Shown piece by piece: positions 51,489 to 60,149 of a stretch of DNA of 64,000 nucleotides (positions are counted from its first letter, which is position 1; every line of letters begins with the position of its first letter). The position numbers and the translations under genes were made by a program. This stretch comes from Tenggerimyces flavus. GTDB lineage: Bacteria > Actinomycetota > Actinomycetes > Propionibacteriales > Actinopolymorphaceae. Below the pieces are notes generated by a model. The model saw only the letters and a list, made by a program, of their open reading frames with translations. It was not told where the DNA came from and made no database searches. The stretch is taken from the NCBI RefSeq assembly GCF_016907715.1, contig NZ_JAFBCM010000001.1:5580001-5644000 (forward strand). Reading direction: 5' to 3'.

Positions 51489-52874
51489 TCAGACCGCTGC
51501 TTCTGGCAGCGCGTTGGACTTCGCCACACCGGCGAACCAGGCGGCGCTCGACTTCGCAATCCGTTCCTGCGTGGCGTAGTCGACGTACACCAGGCCGAAC
51601 CGCTTGGTGAACGCGAACGACCACTCGAAGTTGTCGGTGAACGTCCAGGCGAAGTAGCCGCGAAGGTCGACGCCCTCCTCGATCGCCTGCCGGCACGAGC
51701 GCAGATGCCCGTCGAAGTAGGAGATCCGGTCGGGATCGTCTACCGTGCCGTCGTCGGCGACGACGTCCTTGCACGCCATGCCGTTCTCCGTGACGTACAA
51801 CGCGATCGGCGGATAGTTGGTGTGGATCTTCACCAGCAGGCGGCGCAGCGCGTCCGGCTCGATCTCCCAGCCCATGTCGGACTCGGGGAAGCCGCGCTTG
51901 ACGCCCTCCAGGTCCCCGCCACCGGGATACAGCCGGACCGTGCCCTCGGGCTCCGGCTCGGCACGCCGGCGGACGGTCGAGGGGTTGTAGTAGTTGATGC
52001 CGAGAACGTCGATCGGCTGCGCGATGAGCTTTTCGTCGCCCTCCTTGAGGAAACTCAGGTCGACCTGCGCCGCCCTCAGGTCCTCCAGCATGTCCTCGGG
52101 ATAGCGGCCGAGCAGGATCGGGTCGAGGAACATCCGCAGCCCGAAGCCGTCGGCGCGGCGGGCGGCGTCCTTGTCCTCGGGGCTGTCGGTTGCGGGCGCG
52201 ACGATCGGGGTGTTGTGCGTGATGCCGAGCTGGCGGTCGGCCCTGATCGAGCGCATCCGTTCGACCGCGAGGCCGTGGCCGAGGTTGAGGTGGTGCACGG
52301 CCGCGATCGTCTTCTCCGGCTCCTGCCGGCCGGGCGCGTGGACGCCGTTGCCGTAGCCGAGGTACGCCGAGCACCACGGCTCGTTCAGCGTGGTCCAGTA
52401 CTGGACCCGGTCGTTCAGCCGTGCGTACGTCTCGGCGGCGTAGTCGGCGAACCGCTCGGCCGTGTCCCGTACGGGCCAGCCGCCCGCGTCCTCCAGCGGC
52501 TGCGGCAGGTCCCAGTGGTAGAGCGTGACCCAGGGCTGAACGCCGGTCTCGAGCAGCTTGTCGATGAGTCGTTGGTAGAAGTCGAAGCCCGCTTGGTTGA
52601 ACGCGCCGCTGCCGGTCGGCTGGATCCGGGGCCAGGCGATCGAGAAGCGGTAGTGGGTGAAGTTGAGCGACGCCATCAGGTCGACGTCCTCGGCGTAGCG
52701 GTGGTAGTGGTCGCACGCGATGTCACCGGTGTCGCCGTTCGCGGTCTTGCCGGGCGTCCGTGCGAACGTGTCCCAGATGGACGGCCCGCGCCCGTCCTCG
52801 TCCACAGCGCCTTCGATCTGGTAGCTCGCGGTGGCGGTTCCCCACGCGAAGCCCTCCGGGAAGCTGTTGGTCAC
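51489..52874 (-). CDS. Beta-glucosidase, glycoside hydrolase family 1
   Basis: The 461-residue retaining glycosidase has SFPEGFAWGTATASYQIEGA at the N terminus, acid/base Glu165 in TTLNEPW and nucleophile Glu363 in YVTENGM, with HYRFSIAWPRI and EWSFAFTKRFGLVYVDY. No signal peptide, so it acts on imported disaccharides or aryl glucosides. GTG 52874 follows AGGAG by 6 bases. It lies between the AKR and SDR genes with 8-9 bp gaps. Confidence 0.95.
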   Translation of the reverse strand: MTNSFPEGFAWGTATASYQIEGAVDEDGRGPSIWDTFARTPGKTANGDTGDIACDHYHRYAEDVDLMASLNFTHYRFSIAWPRIQPTGSGAFNQAGFDFYQRLIDKLLETGVQPWVTLYHWDLPQPLEDAGGWPVRDTAERFADYAAETYARLNDRVQYWTTLNEPWCSAYLGYGNGVHAPGRQEPEKTIAAVHHLNLGHGLAVERMRSIRADRQLGITHNTPIVAPATDSPEDKDAARRADGFGLRMFLDPILLGRYPEDMLEDLRAAQVDLSFLKEGDEKLIAQPIDVLGINYYNPSTVRRRAEPEPEGTVRLYPGGGDLEGVKRGFPESDMGWEIEPDALRRLLVKIHTNYPPIALYVTENGMACKDVVADDGTVDDPDRISYFDGHLRSCRQAIEEGVDLRGYFAWTFTDNFEWSFAFTKRFGLVYVDYATQERIAKSSAAWFAGVAKSNALPEAAV

Positions 52875-52882
52875 GTCGGCTC

Positions 52883-53812
52883 CTAGTCCTTGGTGAGAGG
52901 TGAGAGGGCTTGCCACAGGTCGTCGGGGATCGGCCAGGTGGCCCAGTCGACGGCCTGCTCGACCCGTTCCGGCGACGACATGCCGACGACCGTCGAGGTG
53001 ATCCGCGGATCCCTGGTCGAGAACTGCAGGGCAGCCGCGCCCAGGGGTACGCCGGCCTCGGCGCACAGGGTGGCCATCGCGCGTACACGCTCGAGCACAT
53101 CCGGCTTGGCGTCGGCGTACGCGTACTTCCGCAACGCCTCCGGCCCCTTCGCGAGGATGCCGCCGCCGAACGGCGCCGCGTTGAGCACCGCGACCCCTGC
53201 ACCCGTCGCCTCGTCCAGCAACGGCGTCGCGGACTGGTCGACGAGCGTGAACCGGTTGTGGGTGAGCACGACCTCGAACGCGCCCGTCCGGACGAACTGC
53301 CGCATCAGCTCGATGTCGCCGCCGGCCACGCCGAGGTGCTCGGCGAGGCCCTCCTCCTTGAGCGCGAGCAGCGCGTGGACCGCGCCGCCCGGTGCCATCG
53401 CGGCCTCGAACCCGATGCCCTCCGGATCGTGTAGATGCAGCAGCTGGAACCGTTCGAGCCCCAGCCGCTCCAGGCTGGCCTCGGCGGATCGGCGTACGGC
53501 AGGGCCGTCGAACTCGCCGGTCTCCGGGTCCGGGTCGACCTTGGTCGCGAGCACGTGCCCCTCGGGCAGCCCGCCGACCTCGGCGAGGGCGGCGGCGACG
53601 CGGCGTTCGCTCTCCCCGTCGGAGTAGCCCGCGGAGGTGTCCAGGAAGTTGATCGGCGACTCCAGCGCCGCCCGTACGGTCGCGATCCCCTGCTCGGCCG
53701 GCACGTCGTACCCGAAGATGCTGGGCATGCTGCCGAGCACGCCGCCGCCGAGGCAGACCGGCGTGACCTCGAGCCCCGTGCCGCCGAGCGGCCGGCGTTC
53801 CAGCGTGGTCAT
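52883..53812 (-). CDS. Aldo/keto reductase (aldose/fucose-dehydrogenase-like)
   Basis: The 309-residue AKR barrel has LGGTGLEVTPVCLGG at the start, catalytic Asp58 and Tyr63 in FLDTSAGYSDGESE, Lys90 in ATKVD and His in LHLHDPEG. It resembles D-threo-aldose 1-dehydrogenases that oxidise free sugars. Its ATG overlaps the VOC gene's stop by 4 bp, so translation is coupled. It may oxidise the monosaccharide released by the neighbouring glucosidase. Confidence 0.88.
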   Translation of the reverse strand: MTTLERRPLGGTGLEVTPVCLGGGVLGSMPSIFGYDVPAEQGIATVRAALESPINFLDTSAGYSDGESERRVAAALAEVGGLPEGHVLATKVDPDPETGEFDGPAVRRSAEASLERLGLERFQLLHLHDPEGIGFEAAMAPGGAVHALLALKEEGLAEHLGVAGGDIELMRQFVRTGAFEVVLTHNRFTLVDQSATPLLDEATGAGVAVLNAAPFGGGILAKGPEALRKYAYADAKPDVLERVRAMATLCAEAGVPLGAAALQFSTRDPRITSTVVGMSSPERVEQAVDWATWPIPDDLWQALSPLTKD

Positions 53813-54612
53813 CCGGCGACCACCAGCGGCACGTCTCCCGGACCGACCGCGCTGCCTGCCGGTGCGCCGGCCTTGGCGTCGAACCCGAAGCGCCGCAGGC
53901 CGATCCGGTCCGGCTCGCCCACGCCGTCGCGGCGGTGCGTGGCCTCGCCGTACGTGAACACCTCGAGCGTGCCGGCGCCGTCGAGGCTGCGCAGGTTCGT
54001 GATGAGGAAGCCGCGCGGGTCGTCCTCGCGGACGAGCTGCCCGGCGACGCCGAGACCCAGCTCGTCGCGGTAGTACCCGAGCGCCTCGTCCAGGTCGGGC
54101 ACGGTGACCGCGATGTGGTCGAAGCGCGGCGCGCCGACCCAGCCCTTGTCGGCGGAGATCTCGGCGTCGACCAGCTCCTGCGACCAGAGGTTGTTGTGCT
54201 GGACGTACCCCTGGACGAACTCCAGGTAGGCGCCATCGGGGTCGAAGAAGAACGCGATCCGTACCCCGCCGAACGCGTCCAGCGGGTCGAGGGTGAACTG
54301 GACGCCGGCGGCCTTGAGCCGTTCGACCCAGCCGTCGATGTCGGCGACCTTCAGCCCGAAGTGCCGGATCCCGCACTGCAGGTCGTCGCGGTCCCAGTTG
54401 TTCTCCCGACCGTCCGCGCCGACCTCGACGAGCCTCACCTCGGCGGGGCCAGCCTGGAGCGTACGGACCTTGTGCCCGTCCGCGTCGGTGCTGGTGTCGC
54501 CGAGCGGGAGGTCGAGCAGGCCGCCGTAGAACTCCTCCGACCGGCCGAGATCGGTGACGCCGATCTCGACGTACGTCATGCCTATCGCGTCTGTCACGCG
54601 GATCTCCTTCAT
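53809..54612 (-). CDS. Two-domain VOC (glyoxalase/extradiol-dioxygenase-like) protein
   Basis: The 267-residue protein holds two vicinal-oxygen-chelate modules. The first reads YVEIGVTDLGRSEEFYGGLL with His in IRHFGLKV and Glu in YLEFVQ. The second has His in FDHIAVTVPDLDEA and Glu in TLEVFTY. Potential metal ligands are therefore present in both halves. Dioxygenase, isomerase and lyase roles are all possible. It lies 18 bp after a permease gene and is coupled to the AKR gene. Confidence 0.83.
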   Translation of the reverse strand: MKEIRVTDAIGMTYVEIGVTDLGRSEEFYGGLLDLPLGDTSTDADGHKVRTLQAGPAEVRLVEVGADGRENNWDRDDLQCGIRHFGLKVADIDGWVERLKAAGVQFTLDPLDAFGGVRIAFFFDPDGAYLEFVQGYVQHNNLWSQELVDAEISADKGWVGAPRFDHIAVTVPDLDEALGYYRDELGLGVAGQLVREDDPRGFLITNLRSLDGAGTLEVFTYGEATHRRDGVGEPDRIGLRRFGFDAKAGAPAGSAVGPGDVPLVVAG

Positions 54613-54630
54613 TGCTTGAACTCAGTCATC

Positions 54631-55533
54631 TCAGGTTTTGAGCGCACCCATGGTCAGACCCTGCACGAACTGACGCTGCATCCGCACGTAGACGACCACA
54701 ATCGGCACGATCGAGATCACCAGCGCGGCGCAGAGGATCGGCCAGTTCGTGGAGTACTGGCCCTGCATGGACAGCAGCACGGGCTGCAGCGGGAGCTTGT
54801 CGGGGGTCTGCAGCAGGGTGTTGGCGAGGATGAACTCGTTCCACGTGAACATGAACTGGAAGATGACGAGCGTGGCGACGCCCGGGCCGGCGAGCGGGAG
54901 CATCACACTCCAGAAGATGCGGAACTCGCTGGCCCCGTCGACGCGGGCGCTGTCGGCGAGCTCGGCGGGGAGCGTCTCGAAGAAGGCGCGCATGAGGAAC
55001 ATCGCGAATGGCAGGCTGGTGCCGATGTACACCAAGATCAGCCCGGACGAGGTGTCGAGCAGGTTGAACTGCTTCAGCTCGAGGAACAGCGGCACGATCA
55101 CGGCGGTGCCGGGGAGCAGCATCGTGCTGAGCAGCGTGAAGTAGAGGATGCGCTTGGCGGGGAAGTCGAGCTTGGCGAACGCGTACCCGGCGAGCGTGGC
55201 GAGGAACACCACCGCGAGCACGGTGGCCCCGGTGATCCAGAGGCTGATCAGGAAGCTCCTCGGCAGGTTCACCTGGGTCCAGACCTGCACGTACGCGGCG
55301 AACGTGAAGGTCCTGGGGATGATGCCTTCGCTGAAGACGGTGTTGCTCGCGCGCAGGGACGTCAACACCATCCACACAAAGGGAAACGCGGTGCCGACCG
55401 AGAGCAGGGTGAGCGCGAGGTAGCCGATCGTTCGCGCGATGCCTCGTTTGGTCTGGTAGCGGCGCCGGCTCTGCCTGTCTGCTTCGGCCTGGCCGTTCCT
55501 CGTCACTGTTGCTTGTTGAAGGGTGCTAGACAT
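54631..55533 (-). CDS. Sugar ABC transporter permease (MalG type)
   Basis: The 300-residue protein has six membrane helices, EAA loop DSARVDGASEFRIFWSVML and C terminus FVQGLTMGALKT, typical of the second CUT1 permease. An N-terminal ~30-residue basic extension precedes helix 1. It overlaps the first permease gene by 8 bp. The transporter probably imports the glycoside that the GH1 enzyme splits. Confidence 0.93.
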   Translation of the reverse strand: MSSTLQQATVTRNGQAEADRQSRRRYQTKRGIARTIGYLALTLLSVGTAFPFVWMVLTSLRASNTVFSEGIIPRTFTFAAYVQVWTQVNLPRSFLISLWITGATVLAVVFLATLAGYAFAKLDFPAKRILYFTLLSTMLLPGTAVIVPLFLELKQFNLLDTSSGLILVYIGTSLPFAMFLMRAFFETLPAELADSARVDGASEFRIFWSVMLPLAGPGVATLVIFQFMFTWNEFILANTLLQTPDKLPLQPVLLSMQGQYSTNWPILCAALVISIVPIVVVYVRMQRQFVQGLTMGALKT

Positions 55534-56452
55534 CGCGCGCCCTCCTCGTCATCCAGAACTGGAGGAAGACGGCGGCCATGCCGAGGACGAACACGACCAT
55601 GCTCACCGCGGTCGCGTACCCGACGACGGGGATCGCGCCGGCGGTCGAGCCGAACGCGAGGCCGTACAGGTAGGTGCCGAGGACCTCCGACGCGTGGTTC
55701 GGCCCGCCGCCGGTCATGACGAAGATGAGCTCGAACGCCTTGACCCCGCCGAGCACGTTGAGCGTGACGACCACGGCGGTGACGGGGCGCAGCATCGGAA
55801 CCGTGATGTACCACAGCTCTTTGAGCTTGGTGGCACCGTCGACCTTCGCCGCCTCGTACAACGTCTGGTCGATGCCTTGTAGGCCGGCGAAGTAGATCAG
55901 CATGAAGAAGCCGGCGGACTGCCAGAGCGAGACGACGAGGATCGCGGGCAGGACGGTGTTGGGGTCGGCGAGCCAGTTGTGCGCGAGGCCGCCGAGCCCG
56001 ATTCCCTTCAGGGCTTCGTTGATCAGGCCGAAGTTGCCGTCGTACATGATCTGCCAGAGCACGCCGCTGACGACGAGCGAGACGACCTGCGGCATGAAGA
56101 AGATCGTGCGGAACAGCACGCTCCCCCGCCAGCCGGCGGCGAGCAGAACGGCCAACAGGAGTGGGAGAATCGTCTGCAGGATCGTGGAGACGACGGTGTA
56201 GACGAGGGTCGTTCTGAGTGACTGCCAGAAGATCGGGTCGTCCAGCAGGTTCTGGTAGTTCATCAGCCCGACGAAGCGCGGCACGCCGAAGCCGGCCCAC
56301 TGCGTCAGGCTGATGTAGAACGACCTGGCGAACGGGTAGAGGACGAACGTGAGGAAGAACGCGACGATCGGCAGGATGAACAGGTAGCCGACCAGGTAGC
56401 GCTGCAGCTTCGGGCCGCTGTACCTGCCGACTGTCGCGGTGCTCGCGCTCAA
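55526..56452 (-). CDS. Sugar ABC transporter permease (MalF type)
   Basis: The 308-residue protein has six helices, with EAA loop EAAKVDGATKLKELWYITV and GGGPNHASEVLGTYLY before the last helices. TTG 56452 overlaps the binding-protein stop (TTGA), matching the coupled layout of the operon. No ATPase is encoded in this operon either. Confidence 0.92.
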   Translation of the reverse strand: MSASTATVGRYSGPKLQRYLVGYLFILPIVAFFLTFVLYPFARSFYISLTQWAGFGVPRFVGLMNYQNLLDDPIFWQSLRTTLVYTVVSTILQTILPLLLAVLLAAGWRGSVLFRTIFFMPQVVSLVVSGVLWQIMYDGNFGLINEALKGIGLGGLAHNWLADPNTVLPAILVVSLWQSAGFFMLIYFAGLQGIDQTLYEAAKVDGATKLKELWYITVPMLRPVTAVVVTLNVLGGVKAFELIFVMTGGGPNHASEVLGTYLYGLAFGSTAGAIPVVGYATAVSMVVFVLGMAAVFLQFWMTRRARDV

Positions 56453-57738
56453 CGGGCCTGGGCCTTCTCGACCGCTTCCTGGATGCCCTTCGCGCCTTCC
56501 TCGGGTGTCTTGTCGCCGGCGATCACCGCGGCGAGCTGGCCGGCCGCGGCGTCGGACGAGCCCTTGCCGAACAGGATGTGGCCGCACCCGTTGCCGGCGG
56601 TGAGCCAGCTCGTCATCTTCTTCATGAACGGGTCGGAGATCTGCTCCGCCGCGGCGATGGTGGAGGGCATGCTGTTGGAGTCGTTCATGATCTTGGAGTA
56701 CCGGTCGGGTTCGTAGACCCACTTGAGGAACTCGACGGCGGCTTCGGCGTTCTTGCTCGCTGCTGAGACGGCGAGGCCGGCGCCGGCCTGGTTGGCGCAC
56801 CAGTGCTTGCCGCCTTGCTTCCACGCCGGGGTTTCGGCGACCTGGTAGGCGTCGACGAAGGCCTTGGGCGCGGACGTACGGAAGCCTTGCGGCTCCCAGG
56901 AGCCGGAGTAGTACATCGTGGCCTTGGAGTTGGTGAAGGCCGTACTCGCCTGCTCGCTGGTGACGCCGTTGATGCCGGGGGCGAAGCACTCCTCGTCAAC
57001 GAGCTGCTTGACCTTGGCGAGGGCTTCTACTACGGCCTTGTCGCTCCATTTGGCGCCGTTGCGCTGGGCGTCGAGGTCGAGGATGAGCTGCGGCTTGTCG
57101 CTCGCCTGGGTGATGAGCGGCAGCATGAAGTCGAGGCCGGTGGGGCCGGGGTTGTTGGAGAGCGAGCAGGGGATCAGGCCGGTCTTCTCCTTGATCGCCT
57201 TGGAGGCGGCGATGAGGTCGTCCCAGGTCTCGGGCACGTCGACGCCGGCCTTGTCGAGGAGGGTGGGGTTGTAGTACATGCCGAACGTCTGGGCCATCCA
57301 GCCGAGGGCGTACTGCTTGCCGTCGTCGGTGTACTCGTCGTTGGTGGAGGGGAAGAAGCCCTTGAGGAAGTCCTCGCCGAAGGCTTCCTTCAGATCGAGG
57401 GCGATGCCGGCTTTGCCGTACTCGATCGCGAGCACGTGCGGCGCGTAGATGTCCGGCGGGTCGCCGCCGGTGACGCTCGTCTGCAGCGCGGGCAGGTAGG
57501 CGTCGGTGTCGCCGAAGATGCGATTCTCGATGGTGATGTTGGTGTGACTGGCCTCGAACTCCTTGATGAGCGCGGGCCATTGTTCGCGTTGCTCGCCGTA
57601 CCAGGTCCACATGCGAACCTTGGCCTTGCCGCCGTTACTGCCGGAGCTGCCGCCGTCGCTGCAGGCCGCCGCGGTCGCCAGCGCCAGGCCCGTCGCGCCC
57701 GCGGCCCTGAGCACGTCTCGACGTGTGATGCCGGACAT
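56449..57738 (-). CDS. Sugar ABC transporter substrate-binding protein (Tat-type lipoprotein)
   Basis: The 429-residue CUT1 binding protein starts SGITRRDVLRAAGATGLALA, with twin Arg at 6-7 and Cys26 in TAAACSDGG, so it is probably exported folded by Tat and lipidated. The mature region has VRMWTWYGEQREQWPALIKE and GDPPDIYAPHVLAIEYGKAG. ATG 57738 follows AGGAGGAT. It is first in the minus-strand block, with a palindrome 22 bp upstream. Confidence 0.92.
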   Translation of the reverse strand: MSGITRRDVLRAAGATGLALATAAACSDGGSSGSNGGKAKVRMWTWYGEQREQWPALIKEFEASHTNITIENRIFGDTDAYLPALQTSVTGGDPPDIYAPHVLAIEYGKAGIALDLKEAFGEDFLKGFFPSTNDEYTDDGKQYALGWMAQTFGMYYNPTLLDKAGVDVPETWDDLIAASKAIKEKTGLIPCSLSNNPGPTGLDFMLPLITQASDKPQLILDLDAQRNGAKWSDKAVVEALAKVKQLVDEECFAPGINGVTSEQASTAFTNSKATMYYSGSWEPQGFRTSAPKAFVDAYQVAETPAWKQGGKHWCANQAGAGLAVSAASKNAEAAVEFLKWVYEPDRYSKIMNDSNSMPSTIAAAEQISDPFMKKMTSWLTAGNGCGHILFGKGSSDAAAGQLAAVIAGDKTPEEGAKGIQEAVEKAQAR

Positions 57739-57759
57739 CGATCCTCCTCGCCACCGAAG

Positions 57760-57779
57760 GGATCCCCGTGTGGGGATCC
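57760..57779. promoter_or_regulatory. Palindrome upstream of the glycoside operon
   Basis: GGATCCCC-GTGT-GGGGATCC is a perfect 8-bp inverted repeat between the exonuclease-like gene stop (57830) and the binding-protein start (57738). It may be an operator for the operon, the terminator of the preceding gene, or both. Confidence 0.45.
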
Positions 57780-57829
57780 TGGGCAGGCTGAGGGCCGGTG
57801 TCAAAGATCATTCGCGGGATGGATACGAG

Positions 57830-58516
57830 CTATTCCTTCGGCACATCGATGACCGCGAGAACGGGCAAATGGTCGGTGGCTGCTTCTAGATCGGCTCGAT
57901 CATGCTCGAGGACGCCGTACTCCTTGACCTCGATGCCGCTGGTGGTGAGGACGGCGTCGATCCTTGTCCTCGGGCCTCTGGCCGGGAACGTGTCCTCCCC
58001 TTCGCCCTTGGCGGGATCTTTGTACCCAGCCTCTTCGAGCGCCCGCCAGCAAGCCCCACTGGGCGGCTCATTGAAGTCCCCAGCCACGATGCCGGGCGCC
58101 CCCAGCCCGTTCGCGACCTCGATCACCGCCTGCACCTGATCCCGCCGGCCATCGGGCTTGAGCCCGAGATGACACCCGACAACCCCAAACCTCACGCCGG
58201 CGACCTCAACCCGCGCCGAGACGACGCCCCGAATCGGATCCCGCAGCGGCTGCCTGATCCGCAGCTCGTTCGCCCCGCGAGCCATGACGCGCGGCGCGAC
58301 CATGATCAGGTTGCCGCCAGCCGACCGTCCACCCGCGACGTAGACCAGCCCACAGCTGCGCGCCAGCTTGGCGGACCTGGACCGCCACCGCAGGTAGATG
58401 GGAGCCTCCTGCACGACCACAACATCCGGCCCAGCCCCCTGCACGACCCGCGTCAGAGCCCCAAAATCATCCCGCAACCCCCGCACGTTGTAGGAGAGCA
58501 CCCTGATCACCGCCAC
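57830..58516 (-). CDS. Endonuclease/exonuclease/phosphatase-family protein
   Basis: The 228-residue EEP-fold enzyme has Asn in LSYNVRGLRDD, Glu in VVVQEAP, VVGCHLGLKPDGRRDQ, GDFNEPPSG and the final DHLPVLAV, so the metal and catalytic residues are complete. Substrates in the family include DNA, RNA, phosphoinositides and sphingolipids. No signal peptide. The start is GTG 58516 or GTG 58510. It stands alone between the catabolic operon and the immunity-like cluster. Confidence 0.87.
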   Translation of the reverse strand: MAVIRVLSYNVRGLRDDFGALTRVVQGAGPDVVVVQEAPIYLRWRSRSAKLARSCGLVYVAGGRSAGGNLIMVAPRVMARGANELRIRQPLRDPIRGVVSARVEVAGVRFGVVGCHLGLKPDGRRDQVQAVIEVANGLGAPGIVAGDFNEPPSGACWRALEEAGYKDPAKGEGEDTFPARGPRTRIDAVLTTSGIEVKEYGVLEHDRADLEAATDHLPVLAVIDVPKE

Positions 58517-58559
58517 ACCCAGGAACGCTACCGGACGGTGCCCTCCTCACCGCGCCGAC

Positions 58560-58899
58560 TCATCACAGGCCAGCGGCGTGACCCAGCCGAGCTCACCGGT
58601 CCCCAATCCGAAACCCACTCGCGAGCACCGCCACCGCCACCGCCACCGCAAGACTCGGCACACTCGCGGCGACCACGAAGACAGCGACCCCGGCTGAGGG
58701 ATGTCGAATAGCGAAATGGCCCGAACTGATTGCCGCGGATCTCCACGACTGCCATGACCATCTCACCTAGATCGTCCAACGCCAAGGCGAAGTTGATCTC
58801 CCCGAGCTCCGCCGGCTCGAACGGCCGTACAGCCATCGGCACGGTGTCGCCATCCGACCATCCCTCGTGAGTACCTGCGCGACGCCGATTCCAACACAC
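58560..58899 (-). pseudogene. Frameshifted paralogue of the gene at 59817-60149
   Basis: GWSDGDTVPMAVRPFEPAEL and LDDLGEMVMAVVEIRGNQFG match residues of the intact protein at 59817-60149. The frame is then lost, and VFVVAASVPSLA appears in a second frame, followed by GWVTPL in a third. A GCC/GTG-type microsatellite (58630-58650) lies where one shift occurred. The N terminus is also out of frame. It is a decayed duplicate. Confidence 0.7.
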
Positions 58900-58986
58900 T
58901 GACTCAGGTGGTCACCCAAAGACACGCACTTCCCAGCTATCGTTCCCGTAGTACAAACCAGGCGGTATCTCTCGGGGAGGAGCCAC

Positions 58987-59424
58987 GTGGTCTCTTGGCG
59001 TGACCAGGCCTCTCAGCAAGCGCAGGATGACCTGGATGGCCTCCTCGACCCGGCGATCGGATTCGCCCAACAACAGCTGGAGAAGTACCACGAGTTCTAC
59101 CCATACGCTGTAGTCGTGGACGAAGGTGGCGACCACCGGATGGTCGCCGCAGAGGTCGGCAGCGAGCAACCGGCGTCAGCGGACCTGATTACGACGCTGA
59201 TAGCGAGCCTGTCCGTGCAACGGGATCACCTCCGAGCGGTCGCGATCGTCGCAGACGTCCGGTTGTCTGACCAGGGAACTGACGGCATACGCGTAACCCT
59301 CGAACATGCCGAGGGCGTCGCCCTTTCCGTCGTCCTGCCCTACCGAGTTCGCCGGCTCGGACGCGGGATCAACTATGGCGACCTGCAGGCTAGCGAGGCG
59401 GTGGCGTTCATCTGGGCGAGGTGA
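58987..59424 (+). CDS. Hypothetical protein of the immunity-like cluster
   Basis: The 145-residue soluble protein has an N-terminal helix (QQAQDDLDGLLDPAIGFAQQ) and then alternating strands such as FYPYAVVVDEGGDHRMVAAE and VALSVVLPYRVRR. GTG 58987 follows GGGGAGG by 6 bases. It is the only plus-strand gene in the cluster, and its stop abuts the convergent neighbour's stop without a gap. It looks like a small single-domain immunity protein but belongs to no family I recognise. Confidence 0.7.
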   Translation: MVSWRDQASQQAQDDLDGLLDPAIGFAQQQLEKYHEFYPYAVVVDEGGDHRMVAAEVGSEQPASADLITTLIASLSVQRDHLRAVAIVADVRLSDQGTDGIRVTLEHAEGVALSVVLPYRVRRLGRGINYGDLQASEAVAFIWAR

Positions 59425-59820
59425 TCACCCCAGCGCGACCAGCGCCCGCTGTGCCTCCTTGCGCACCCACGCACGTTCGTCGCCCAGCATGCTCGTCCAC
59501 TCGACGTCCACCGTTCGCTCGGTCGTGAACTCCAACGACAGATGGGCGCAGCCGCCCAGCTCCAAGACGAGGATCCCGTCGCAGCCGCCCACAGCTGCAG
59601 CCTGCGCAGGTCGATCGCCAACGCCTGCAACGAGATCGTTGTCGGGAACGCCCGGTCGAATCCGATCCGGGGTAGGGAATCGACATCCGTCCGTCGCGTT
59701 CATACCCGGACTGGCCCCGAGCCGAAGCAACTCCGCCGTCAGATCCCTCCGCTCCAGCTCCCGCCGCCTCGCCATCGCCCGGGCTTGCAGCTCTCGGCTT
59801 CGGTCGGAGATCGGACTCAC
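59425..59820 (-). CDS. Hypothetical protein of the immunity-like cluster
   Basis: The 131-residue protein starts with a helical Arg/Glu-rich segment (RSRELQARAMARRRELERRD). It later has GILVLELGGCAHLSLEF and ends with helix RAWVRKEAQRALVALG. No known domain recognised. GTG 59820 overlaps the upstream gene's stop by 4 bp (GTGA), so it is co-translated with it. Confidence 0.6.
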   Translation of the reverse strand: MSPISDRSRELQARAMARRRELERRDLTAELLRLGASPGMNATDGCRFPTPDRIRPGVPDNDLVAGVGDRPAQAAAVGGCDGILVLELGGCAHLSLEFTTERTVDVEWTSMLGDERAWVRKEAQRALVALG

Positions 59821-60149
59821 GGCGCTGATCCGAGCAGAGGGGTCACCCAGGTGAGATCAGTCGTTCCGATCCCGAGGCCGTCGGCGAGTACCTCCACCGC
59901 CTCCGCGAGGCTCGGCACACTCGCCGTGACCACGTAGACGCCGATCCCCGCACGCGGGCTATCGAGATGCCGGACCAGGCCGAACCGATACCCGCGGACC
60001 TCGACCACCGCGTAGTAGAACTCGCCCAGCCCATCCAACTCCAGAGTGAAGCTGACGTCCGCCAGCTCCGCCGGCTCGAACGGCAGAACCGCCAACGGCA
60101 CCGTGTCGCCGTCCGGCCAGCCCTCCTTGGGCACCTGCGTGATGCGCAC
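59817..60149 (-). CDS. Hypothetical protein, intact copy of the decayed gene at 58560
   Basis: The 110-residue protein contains DGDTVPLAVLPFEPAELADV, then strand-rich FYYAVVEVRGYRFGLVRHL and VYVVTASVPSLAEAVEVL. A degraded duplicate lies at 58560-58899, which shows local gene turnover. Its GTG overlaps the TAG of the preceding gene by one base. No family known to me; an immunity-type role is inferred only from the neighbourhood. Confidence 0.65.
   Translation of the reverse strand: MRITQVPKEGWPDGDTVPLAVLPFEPAELADVSFTLELDGLGEFYYAVVEVRGYRFGLVRHLDSPRAGIGVYVVTASVPSLAEAVEVLADGLGIGTTDLTWVTPLLGSAP

Noticed and set aside
51129-52886. Long plus-strand frame under the SDR and glucosidase genes
   Set aside because: Antisense shadow of the GH1 and SDR coding sequences, whose catalytic residues are all intact.
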